A stretch of 64,000 nt of DNA from Deuterostichococcus epilithicus (taxonomy: Eukaryota; Chlorophyta; Trebouxiophyceae; Prasiolales; Stichococcaceae), in assembly GCA_033439295.1 (NCBI GenBank), contig JAVTLE010000004.1:248012-312011 (forward strand), given 5' to 3'. Shown piece by piece: positions 20,743 to 32,100 of the stretch; position 1 is the stretch's first letter, and every line of letters begins with the position of its first letter. The notes below the pieces were generated by a model. It ran no database searches. It saw only the letters and a list, made by a program, of their open reading frames with translations, and was not told where the DNA came from. The position numbers and the translations under genes were made by a program.

Positions 20743-23700
20743 CTACTGCAAAACGCTGCCTGCGCTGGCCATGAAGCCGGCGTCATCGGCATTGCGGATT
20801 GCGGCCAGGGCGTTTCGATGCGCCGCAAACGCTATCGGGGCAGCGCGCTGTGGCTCAGCTGGCAGCTGGAACAGGGGCGGCAGCAATTGGGCCACTGTCG
20901 TCGCCGCCGCCGCCGCTGCTCGCTGCCACTGGCCCACTGCCGGACCGCTGCGGGCGTCCTGTGCTTTGCGCCCCTTTGACGTTATCCTGCAGCGGCATGC
21001 ACGGCTTTTGCTTCGCGCTAGTGGCGCGCCATACAACTCGTGCGAAAGTGCTCCGACCAAGAGCAACCAGAATGGTGCTTGCCGCCAGGGGGCGCTTTGG
21101 CAGAGCTGCGTACGCCAATGCAGCGCGACCGTGCGCGAGCAAGCGCACACTGCGCGAGGGCGGACTGCTGGCCTCAGCAGCTGATCAGTTGGCGCACAAA
21201 TGCAAACGGAGGTGTCGACTGTTGGACCTACATCCTCCAAACCTAAACCCCCATCTCCGCTGTTCATTCTGCACCAGGGGGGCCCTACCCGGCCGGAGCC
21301 CCAGGCCCAGGCCTCGGCCCAGCGCCGCAGGCGGAAGGAGCTCGACTGCGCCGCCCAGCGTCCAAGCACCGCGTGCAGCAGGCTGAAGGCCGCCAGCGCA
21401 AAGTAGTGCCGCACCCAGGACAGCAGTGTGCGCGGCCCCACCTGCGGCGGCAGCAAGGCATGTGGTGACCAGGCCATGTCTGTTTTTCCTTGTTTTCTTT
21501 CTTGTAATGCAGAGAAGGTCCTCAGACTTGCATTGGCGTTCCCGTGCGGACCCCTGGCACCGGGGCAAGCTGCAGCGCCACAGGCGGTGGACTTCCAAGA
21601 CCTGGCCTTGGCTGCGTGCCCGGCCAGGGAGTGGCGAGCGGCGCCTTTTCACCCTGTGCGTAAAGGCCGTATGCATGCCGGACACGCCTGGCTTGCGGCG
21701 CCTGCATCGGCGGCTGTAATGACACCCAAGTGCCGCACTGACTGGCTGCCAGACTGGCATGCAGGTTGCGGGGTTGGGCATATGTAGGTAATGGTGAGAG
21801 GAGGGACTGACCAGGCGCACGACGCGCGAGACGACCAGCGGGTCGCGGAACGACATGCCCAGCATCGTGACGGCCAGCGGCCAGAAGCGGATCGTGTCCT
21901 GTATGCGAACAGAAGTTTATGTAAAGAACGACGGCATCTCGATTGAAGCCGCTAGCACTCACTTTCAACTGGGCATGCACCACAGCAGCAGGGGACTCCA
22001 GCAGCGGGTCTGGCGGCGGCAGTCCCTCCACATGTGCCGCTGCGGCCTGCGGGACACAGCTTTCTGTCGCGCCGCCGCAGCAGCGCGCCCTGCCTGCAGG
22101 CGGGGACACTGTTGTGGCGGGCCTGTCGCGAGACGGGAGCGCGCCTGGAGGAAGGGGCGCAGCACGCGGTCGCCCAGGCGCCGCATCACGCTGAAGTTGC
22201 AGCCCATCAGCCTGCGGTCCGTGCGCACTGGCGTCATGAAGGGCCGCAAATAAGACTGTCGGACACATTCAGCACGCTGTCATTGGGGCGGGCTGCCGGA
22301 GGCGACACGTCCGGCAGCGGCGTGCCGCGCTGTGGCCGCGGCGCGGCCGCCTGCAGCTACAGCACCTGCTCTGCTGCCGCTGACCCGGCTGCCGCCCCGC
22401 CTCAGGTACAGTCTAGCCTCGGGAGGCAGCGCAAGGGCAGGCGTGGCTGTAACTGGCAGAAGCTGGGGCAGAAGCAAGGGGCAGAGGCAGGGGCAGGGGG
22501 AGTTCCCACCTGTTGACATGATCGGCCGGCACGCGGCCTCGGGCGCGGGAGTGCAGGCCGCCAGTCTCCTGCCGCTGCTGCCCAGGCCGCAGGCTCATCG
22601 ACCTGGTGCGGTTGCATGCACACGCATCATGTCAGCAGACCTCTCAGCGAAACCCAGGCAGCACGGCCCTTAGCAGACGTGCGTGCATGCGGCGTCTCAG
22701 GCAATCCGATGACCTAAGGCTCTCTGCTCCACGGTGCCTGCTGCCTGCTGCCTTGCTTCGTGTTTGCCAGCGCAGCAGCGGCACTGCCGCCGCTGCGGCA
22801 TGAGAGACGGAAAGCCAGTTGCAGGGCATCGCTGCAGCTGCAGTATGTTGCCTCGCTTTGTCTGCATTGAGAGGAGCTCAATCATGACATCCGCTGATGC
22901 TGGGACCGATGGTGCAGGCAGAGATGGGGCGACCACTCGACTAGCGCCGGTCACGGGCGGTGCACGGGCGGACATCGCTGTGCATGCATCTGTTTTCTGC
23001 TGCGGGAACACAGACCCTCAGGCACGTGCAGCCAGCTCGCCCGGTCTGGAAGGGAGCACCAGCCCGGGTCCGAGTACGTTCCCACAACACTCACGCTACA
23101 GAACAAGGGCTCGCCAAGCAGCAACTTCCAGCCAAGAGCTCGCCCCACCTCTGGAACAGCCAGGCCGCCGATAGAGACGGCTGGTACGGCTGCAACAGCC
23201 CCAGGTCGCCCTTGTTGAGGCGGTCCTCCCTCAGCGCGTCATCCACCCCGGCCGCCAGACGCGGCAGGTGGCGCAGCATCGCGCCGAAGCCGCCGAAAGA
23301 CAGTGGGCTCTGCGCCGCCGCCGCGTCGCCGACCTGCGGGGGCAGCGGCGGCAGCGTGTGTCAATGGACGTCAGAGGGCACAGCGTCAAAGCAGGGACTG
23401 AGAGAGAAGCCCGCGCGGCGGTGCCGGCAGGGGCTGGCTGTCTAGCATCACCGTCTGCCCGTACCAGGCGGCACGACAGGGAAAAGCGCGCTTTGATATC
23501 CGGGCCTGATGCCTCCAATGCTTGATAGCACAACCCTTTCGCGAGTTCATCCACGCACAGGCATGCTGCGTATGAGGCGAGGCGTGAGTCGCCAGGCAGA
23601 AGGAACAAGCTTGTGAGGGAACGAGCATGTGCACAACTGCGCAGCTGGCAGACCTGTGCGACTCTTCTGAACAGCGTGCCAATCCTCAGCTTTAGGTGTG

Positions 23701-26700
23701 GCATGAGCTCGAATACTTGAGCAGCGCACACACGGACGCGTCTGTGGGGGTCTGTGGGGAATGAGCAAGCTGATTCGCTGCCAATTCTTGCTTCTGCATG
23801 TGACGTGGCACAGCAGTGTGCTCATCACATGCGCATTGTTATACACCAAATTTGTACAGAAGCCACGTCAATTATGTGAGGAGGGGTCGACCTGCAGCAC
23901 GCGGTCGAAGATCGTTTTCAGCGGCGCATCAGCGAAGCAGGGGAAGCCGCCAAAGAGCACGCGTCGCAGCTTGAGCTGCGCCAGCGGCACGCCCTGGTAC
24001 TGCGGCAGCAGCCGGAAGTATTTTCCCAGCAGCTCCTGCGGCAGCGCAGTCCTGCTATCATAACATCATGTGCCATCTGGCTGGCTGGAGCCCTGCAACA
24101 GGAGGGAATCCGGTTTGCGTCGGCACGCCCCGGTGCTGCGGCAGCAGCCAGAGACTAATCCCATCAGCTCCTGCAGCATGCCATGGCAGGCGTCTAATCG
24201 ACAGGACCTGCTGTTAGGACTGCAGCAGACTCCCAGTCATGCTAGACCTGCTGTTGCAGGTGCTCGTGCAGGTGTCCAGCGGGTAGTAAAGGCTTGGAGC
24301 TTTCACAGTGATAGCGGGTCGGAGCCTTCTCATTTGACAGGGTGCCATCGCCAGATCAGGAAGCAGACGGCAAAGCCACTGCAGAGGGTGTGAGGTCGCA
24401 CCTCAAAGGATGGACGCCGTGCGTCTGCGTCGGCGTACGCAAACATGTAGGTGGTCCGGCCGCCGCCTGCCGCCGGGAAAGCCTCCCAGAACAGCTGCAT
24501 GTCGTCCTCAGCGTCTGTGAATGTGTACAGCAGGTCGCCATTCCTGCGGCATGGCGAAATTTATCTCGCAGACAGCATCCGTTATTCGAGGACTCTGCAT
24601 GGAGCTGCCGCCTCCCAGCGCAGTCTGCACATTGTTTTACTGTGTCTCTGTGCGCAACTCTCCGTTCCTGCGGCACACCACCAAGTGGGATTCGCTGGGA
24701 ACTCTTGAACCCATTGCCGGTAGACACATCGCCTAGCACCGCCGCATGTCGTTTTATTTGTCCGTGAAGGTGTATGGTAGGCTCGTTTGCCATGCGGGCT
24801 AGGGGTGAGGGATGGCAATTCGAAACGTAATTGTTCTGATGGTGCCACAGAGAGGCGCTGGAGGGTGTGACCAGAGCCTGCGGGCCTGTCCCTGCGCTGC
24901 AAGTCCTGGCAAGGTTGGCAGCTTGCCATCCTCAGGTGAAACATTGCCGACTGTGGGCCAGGGACGCCGCCAGCCACCGCAGGCTGCCGGGCGCCTTTCA
25001 AGGCCCTCACCTGTTCTGCTCGGGCGGCACGCCTTCGGCGCAGGAGCCGACGACGAGCACCATGGCTTGCGGCTTGGCGCCGCCGCGCATCTGCTTCACT
25101 ATGGGCGAGTAGTGCCCGCAGCAGTCCACCAGCAGGCGCGCCCGTATCTCCCGCCGGCTACTACCGGGCTGTCTGCCACTGCTGGCACGGCCGGCGGCGC
25201 TGGCCGCGCGGGGCGCCCTGCTGCCGGCGCTGCCATTGCGGCGGCTGCCGTTTGCCGCAACGCGGTCCCGCCGGCCGCTGCTGCTGCGATCCTGCACACG
25301 CGTCGGCAGGCAGTTGGTCGCCTGTGGCGGTTCTTGAAGCATGCTACGCTGCCTTCGTGGCTCTGTGGCGGGGCACATGCCTGCGTCACCTCGTTCCAGA
25401 AAGCTGGCAGGCGGCTCCCCCGCAAAACAGCTCTACAGCACGCCTTTAGTGAAACTCTGCTTGCAGCAACCAGATGGCATGGCATCCGTGTTGTCTGGTT
25501 TGGCAGACAAGGCAGTTGCGTCGGCGCCTGTGTTATGCCCACCTCGGCGTTATCCCCGGGGGCTGGAGGGCGGCTGGAGGGCGCTGGTGCGGCTGCTTCC
25601 TGCTGCCCACCTGCAGCCAAGTCCTCGGGCCGGCAGGCAGTGGGGCGGTTGGCATCACCCACCGAGGCCGGTGCCGCGGCGCCGCTGCCAGACACCCTGC
25701 AGCGCCAAGGGGCGGGCTGAGCTCCTGGCGCTGCCCTGCAGGCGGACTCGTTGCGGGCATGTGTCCCTTGCTGCTGCACAGGGTCCCGACTGTGATGGGG
25801 ACCCTCAGCTGTGCATGCCGCGAGAGCCGGGGCCGAACAGCAGGCACATGCGTCTACTTGAGCTCCAGCCAGGTGTGCGTACTTGACAAGGATACCGTCT
25901 GGCGCCGTCTCTGCCGCCGTGAGGGCTGTGCGCTCAAAGATGGCGCCGCCTGCCGCCAGGAACCGCTCCCGCAGCTGCTGTATGAGGTACCTGCGCGGCA
26001 GGCAGCCAGCCCTTCAGCTGGACAGCAGTGCGTTCCCAGCTGACAAGTTCAAGCTGGACAGCACGTCGGCAGGCCCGGCCGCCGCAGCTGCAGTGCGAGG
26101 TGCGCGGGGCAGGGCCCCTGCGCTTCAACTGGCAGCGTTTGTTCTTAAAATTGAATTCTTTAGTCATTTTATTATTATTATCATTATTATTTTTGGATTT
26201 TAGTCACAGCGCGTCTGCAGGCCCGCCTGCACCTTTATACACGCCTGCCCGGCTCCGCAGCACTGATTCTGATGAGCCTTCGCAGCCTTGTCGTCACACC
26301 CACTGCCCGCTGTTGATGCTCCGAGTTCAGCTCAGCTCGAGCTGCTGCTGGCTCAAGCACGCAGCGCCCAGGCCCTCTGCACTCAGGGCCACACCACAGC
26401 CGGCAGTGCCGTGGCCTGCAGAGCTGACGCGGGGTCGCTTCACATCCAAGCACCATCTCCACGCCCAGCATCCAGTCTGCTCAATTGGCCGCTGCACGGC
26501 GACTGCTTCTGGGCGGGCCTGCTGCCGCATCGGGTTCAGATGAGCAGGAGCAGGCGGGGAATGCCGACCTTGGGTCGACGCCGATATTGAGAACATCGTC
26601 CACCCACAGGTCGGGCGCCCCCTTGAAACCGACGCGGACCGGGTTCCAGGAGCTGACCACCGATTTTTCCACTGCTTCCGGGGCCAGCAGCCCCAGCTCC

Positions 26701-28235
26701 GACAGCACGTCCAGCTCCGCGCGGCTGACGTTCCACTCCTGGGTGGGGGGAGAGCAGTCGGCCGTGGGATCCGGCAGCAGTGGGGAAGGTTTCTTCCCCT
26801 CAATCACATTCAGGCGGCGGCGGTCCAGGCGTAGCTGGCACTGCGCGCCCTGCATCTGAAATGCTGCCTGCAGGCCTGCAGCTACAGCACGCTGCACCGC
26901 AGGGCATCGCTCTGCAAGGACGCTGGAGCTGCGTCCAACTCTGGCATTTGCAACAGACTCACAGCGGACATGACCTGCAGTTGCTGTCATCATGGTGGCC
27001 CCCTCACCTGGGATCGGCCCTCCACTGCACGGCGCTCCACGATGCACACGCTGTGCCCCCGCAACTGCACGGCCAATCCAGGCGGCACATCAGACCGTGC
27101 CGCGACTGTGCGTCACACCGGGCAGCGTGCGCAGTCACTGCCTCTCGTGCCACGTCTCCAGCAGCGTGCGCCGCCGCGCAGGCACCCCATGGCCGCCAGC
27201 GGGTTGCCTGAGTCGTTTCATGGGCGTGAAGCAGCTGTCACGCGGCAGCGGCAAGCCCGCAAGGCGCGCAGTAGCACACACCTGCAGCGCCAGGGCCAGG
27301 AAGACGCCGAGCGTGCCGCCGGCGACGCACACATCGTAGTCCGGCGCGCCGATGCCGCGGAAGCGCTTCGTCACCACCGTCGGGCCGCGCTTGCCGGGGT
27401 TGTGCCGCGAGTTGCGCAGCGCCTGCGTGCGCAAGGCACGAGCAGGTGAGCCACCGGGCGGTAGCCGCTGCCGACGTTGACGGGCGTGCTGGTTTTGCCG
27501 GAGGAGCCTCCTCTCGACCTGCTCGCGCTGATGGGTCGCAGGACCAGGTGAGAAGGCGCTGCGCGGCGCGTGCGCGAGCGGCAGCAGAGGTGTGCTGCCC
27601 GCCTTGCGCCGGCCGCGTGAGGCATGGCGGGCTGAACACTGCCTGGAAGGATGTGCCTTTGATCGCGGTCTCTCAGGCTGGAACTCCTCAAGCCATCAAT
27701 GGAACTCCTCAGGACGGCAACCAAAGCATAGAGTCCCAACCAAAGTAGGCAAGCTGACCTTCCAGTAGGTCTCGGTGACCTTGAGGAACTGGAGCGGGTC
27801 GCCCTCGATGTCCGGGTCCGACAAAATCTGCCGCACATCCACCTCTGGCGAATCGTCCGCCGTAGAGGGCTGCGCATGCGCCGCCACCGCCGCGCCGCCG
27901 CTGTCGCTGTCCGGACCGCCCATCGATGCGGCCGCATCCACCGCGGACGGCGCCGGCGTCGCGCCGCCGCGGGAGGCGGCCGCGGCGCCGGCGCCGTGGC
28001 TGGGGCGGCTGCCGGGCTGGCTGCGNANTGGGTGTGCCGTCCTCCAGGGCCGCCTTGCTGGCTCAGCACGGCTGTGCATGGCGCCGCGATTGACGGGCGG
28101 CCAGAGGCGCGCAGCGGCGGGCCCGGCCGCCACAGCCGGCTCGGCCATGTACCGGGCGCCGCCTGACAACACCGCTGGCTGCCGGAAGCCTCTCACTGCC
28201 CGCACGAATGCCTGCGGCGGGGGCGCCACGCCCAT
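20743..28235 (-). CDS. CRUP: CruP, chloroplast lycopene-cyclase paralogue
   Basis: Thirteen in-phase exons: 27759-28235, 27282-27422, 27008-27064, 26569-26738, 25883-25990, 25011-25172, 24402-24543, 23892-24035, 23149-23333, 22145-22211 (GC-AG intron follows), 21812-21898, 21289-21441, 20743-20958; about 702 residues. Residues 1 to about 130 look like a transit peptide plus linker. An FAD-binding segment DYDVCVAGGTLGVF lies near residue 187, followed by VERRAVEGRSQEWNVSRAEL, QLFWEAFPAAGGGRTTYMF, RRVLFGGFPCFADAPL, VGDAAAAQSPLSFGGFG (near 468) and FSVMRRLGDRVLRPFLQ. These are hallmarks of the CruA/CruP flavoprotein family. In plants and cyanobacteria CruP is linked to limiting carotenoid epoxides and oxidative stress rather than to bulk lycopene cyclisation. 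The last exon adds an Ala/Gln-rich tail not expected in the family, so the C-terminus is less certain. Confidence 0.93.
24122..24185 (-). repeat. Degenerate copy of CruP exon 23892-24035 5' edge
   Basis: GGCACGCCCCGGTGCTGCGG at 24122 matches GGCACGCCCTGGTACTGCGG at 23986 (offset 136). The copy extends through the CTGCAG|GAGCTG acceptor-like junction and lies in the upstream intron. Confidence 0.65.
24640..24680 (-). repeat. Degenerate copy of CruP exon 24402-24543 5' edge
   Basis: CCGTTCCTGCGGCA at 24661 repeats CCATTCCTGCGGCA at the acceptor of the exon (24538), an offset of 123 bp, with flanking similarity on the exon side. Confidence 0.45.
26078..26118 (-). repeat. Degenerate copy of CruP exon 25883-25990 5' edge
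   Basis: The block CCGCAGCTGCAGTGCGAGGT at 26082 matches CCGCAGCTGCTGTATGAGGT at 25972 (offset 110), including the acceptor region. Confidence 0.5.
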
Positions 28236-29197
28236 TGTGTGGCACCGGAACGCTGTCAGCGCGCGCTGAGCAGGCCTCAACTGGCGACGCGGAGTGGAAT
28301 ATCCGCAGCGACATCGGGGCAGCTCGGACGCTTCTGACTGGCCACGCCATTCGTGGCCAGTGGCTGGCTGCGTGCAAGGTGTGAGGCGCCCTGACATTGC
28401 GCCTCATGAACTTCTGCAGCGCCTGTACTCAGAAGATGACTATGAGTTGACTTGAAAAGCTGCTGAGTGCCATTGGTGGGGCTTGCAGACCGATCAGAGG
28501 AGACCTGAATAGCCGGCAAGGAGATGATCGAGCAGTATAGCAGTCGACAGCTGTCACGGTGCCAGGCCCACTTGCAACAGTTGATGCAGGCTCCGATCAC
28601 GGACTGAGTCAGACTGGCATTCGTTCGACAACAGACGCTGAGGTGACAACTGCCTCGCGGCTTCAGAGCAGCATTCGACTAGGTGCAGAGCGACAGCACG
28701 TAATCACCCTAGGTCACCACCGCTTTCTCCTGGTGCGGCGGAGTCAGGTTCAAGCGTTCAACACTTGTCCCCGCTGTCCTCGTAAGGTGCAGGGACCGTT
28801 ATTTCAGGAAGCAGAAGAAAACAGCCGGGCCGGCCCCCTCTTAGCGCGCCCCTTGAAGTATGACGTGCGTGGCATACGGAGAAACTCGTAAGTGGGTCTA
28901 TGGGTGGCACTTGCTTGCCTTGCCGTGAAGGAGTACGATAGCAGCAATATCAGCTGACAGGTACGCTATTAGCTGATGGCAAGGAAACAGACGGTGGGAC
29001 GAGTGTGGTACGTGTGAGGCCCACACGAGGCCGAGGTGTGGGCAGAGCAGTTGGTCGACCACCGCCAGTGACATTACAACATACCACTGAACATGCACAA
29101 CTAGTGCGCTGCAGGATTGGCATTACGGGCAGGCAGTATGGCCGCTCAGTGCTGCTGCCGCCTGCCAGACACGCAGCCCCTCCGGAACGGTGCAATT
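28236..29197. other. Intergenic region between CruP start and JMJD6 stop
   Basis: Both flanking genes are on the minus strand, so this holds the CruP promoter/5' leader and the JMJD6 3' region. No TATA-like element or additional gene stands out. It is less GC-rich than the adjoining exons. Confidence 0.4.
29074..29078 (-). terminator. TGTAA poly(A) signal of JMJD6 gene
   Basis: TTACA on the plus strand reads TGTAA on the minus strand, the canonical chlorophyte polyadenylation signal, about 120 bases past the JMJD6 stop codon. Confidence 0.5.
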
Positions 29198-32100
29198 TCA
29201 TACGCTCCGGCCACCACCGCCGCCATCAGGTGCCTGCTCCGCCGCCGCCGCCCCAGCGCCGCCCGCCGTCAGGCGGGCGCGCTTCGCGGGGCGGCGGCGG
29301 CCGCCGCTGCCTGCGCCATCGTCCGTGTCGCTGTCGCTGGAGGAGCTCAAGCTCGAGCTGGCGGGGGCAAGCAATGAAAACCGTTGTTTAACATTGTGTA
29401 AGGAATTTGATTGATAAATAGATGGTTGATTTTCAGGTTGCAACCCGCGCAAGGCGCATGGACCACTCAGCGCGGCGCAAGTGGAAAGGGGTGCACAGAG
29501 CAGCACGCAGCATGGAGCACAAAGTGCACTGCCAGCAGGCGCTCCTCCCCAGGATTGCAGGTGCCAGGCGGCTTGGAGGCTGGCAGCCGCCGCAGGCCTC
29601 GCGCCATCAGAGCGCCGCCGGCCTGCTGCCGCAGGCGGCCACATCATGCCCCACATGCAGCGGTGTGCATGCTGCCGGCCACATCAGCCACAGACAGCGG
29701 CACAGCTCCCGACTAGCTCAACCTGCCACAGTCAGCGGTTTGCATGGTGTCGGCCCACCTGCTGCTGCTGGAGCTACTGCTGCTCTTGCCGCCGTCCGAG
29801 CTGCTGCTGCTGCTGCTGCTGGAAGAGGAGGATGAAGAGGAGCCGCTGGCGTCCTCGCCTCGCGCCGCGCTGCCCGCCGCGGCCGCAGCCAGGTCGGGCC
29901 GCTGGTGCGACAGCACCCGCAGCAGCTTGGCGGACATCTTGGGGCGGCCCCGCTTGGTGTGCCGCCACGCCTGCGCCGGAGGCAGGCTGTCGCATGAGTG
30001 CGTGCAAACATCTGAACATGTGTTGCCGAATCATGTCACTAGCTAGCAGGGCCAAGATTCCAAGGCAATTCTAGGCTGCAGCTACCGGCTCTGGGCGGTG
30101 TCACTTGCGAGGGGATCGGCTGCTGCCAGGGGAATGGCTTTGGTGCAGATGATGGTGTGGCGCATCGGCCTTTGGGCAGGCGTCGCCCTCCTGACCAGTG
30201 CCCGTGAACCTCGCACAGAGCAGCGCATCATGCGAGCATAGCAATCAGGCGCCACAGGACCTGCGGGATGGTGCAGGATGAGGCACCTGAGGGAAGTTGG
30301 AAGTCGACACATAGTTCTGGGTGACGGCGACGGTGAGGTCCAGGTTCAGCACCGTGTGCCACCAGCCGCCGGGCACCCACACCGTCTCGCCCGCCCTCTG
30401 CATTGGCACAGGAGTGGTCGGACCTGTGTCCAGACCGGTTCATGTGGCGGGTCGTGAGGTGCCTTGTCGGGGCTTCGATCGGGGGGCGGCTTGCAGTGAT
30501 GGGGTTTCCAGTGGTGTATAGGTTTTGGACTGTGTGCTACCAGCTGCCAGTAGCCCGCACCGTCCCGCCCGCCCTCTGCGCCGGCGCATGGGGCGCTCGT
30601 GATCGGACGCCGGTTCGTAAGTTTCGGCTTCTGAGAACTGCGAGCCAGGCGTGCGTCCTATGGAGCGTTGCTGGGGAGCACAGGCGGGCGCAGCGCCGGG
30701 TGCGCACAATCACAATGCAGACGCTGCACGACGATGATCACTCACCCGCCTGGGCGAGGTCAGCCTAGCGCTGGCGGCGGCGCCAGCCTTAGACATGTAC
30801 GCAGCAGCGGAGTTCCAAAGCAGATTTGGCCTGTAACTCACCTGGATGATGTTGAGGGGTCGGGCCACCGGCCAGCCAGGCTGCTGGGTGCGCGGGTAGA
30901 TGCGACTGTACCACGAGACCGCCTCCCGCTCCAGCCCTGGCTCCCGCGGCAGCACCGCCGCCCTGCAGGGCGACATGAAACGGTGCACGCTGAACACGGA
31001 TTTGAAAATTTCGTGGCGGGTGCAGGGGCGGACGTCTCGAAGGGCATGTGGCTTGCCGTCCGGCCGCATTGCAGAAGCAGCACCAGCACAGCACCAAGTC
31101 ACCGGCTGCGGGCCACACCTAGGAGGCCGCAGGAAAGGCAGGCTGTGACAGGCTGCATGCCGGAGAACGACCAACATGGCAGGAGCAGGCACCACGGAAT
31201 GATCCCAGGGAGTGTGGCGATCAGAAGCCAAGCGTTCAAAGCTGAGTGTGATATCATTAACGGGGCACAGTTGCTTGAGGCGACACCCTCGAATGGTCAT
31301 TGCCTCGTCAGCCCGGGGCACACCCTCACAGCATCGATCGGGCACATGACATGCAGACACCAAAGGTTGGCAGCAGCATGCAGCATGTAATGTCGCTGTT
31401 GTGGGGCGGTGTGCCGGTGGTCAGAAGCCCTATTCTCAAAGCGTGATTTCATTCACGGGGCGCAGCCGCTTGATGCGGCACCCTTATCAGCCTGCAGCCA
31501 GCTCACACCAACACACAACAGTCGACACAAGCAGCAGCAACTAATCCTGCTCCTGCAGACTCCCGGCTGTGCCTGGCTTGCTGTGTGGCGCGGCGCATGC
31601 CGCAGCTCGCCGAGTCCATGCTGGAACAGAGAAAGTCGCCAAAAGATGCGAGAAGCGTTTTGATGGCAGTCGTGAGAGCAGGGACTGGCCGCCATACCTG
31701 GGTGTGCCGGGCGGGAAAAGCGCCCAGCGCTTGGTGCCGCTCAGCAGCGCGTTCCAGGCGGATGTCGCCAGCGGGTCGATGTGCAGGCCGCTGCCGCTGC
31801 GTGCCGGGCCCATGACCAGCCACCTGAAGAGAAAATGGCGAATTGGCCGGTTGATGGAAGGAGGGGCGAATGAATACCGGGCAGTTGCACCCGCACGGCT
31901 GCGTCTGCTGGTGCACTGGTCGGCATCACAAGCACCGCGGTCTGCATGGGCGGCGCAGCTGCCAGGCACCAGCGTCAGCAGATGCTGGCAGCGTGACTTT
32001 GCCTCCTAGGGGTGGCAGCCAGCGCTCGGCGGCGTGTTCGGGCAGGACGCTGTGAAGGACCAGGTGTGGCACTGCAGCATCAAAGGATGCACAGAACACG

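Noticed and set aside
20482-20979. Plus-strand ORF with a signal-peptide-like start
   Set aside because: No splice or homology support, and its 3' half is antisense to the CruP terminal exon.
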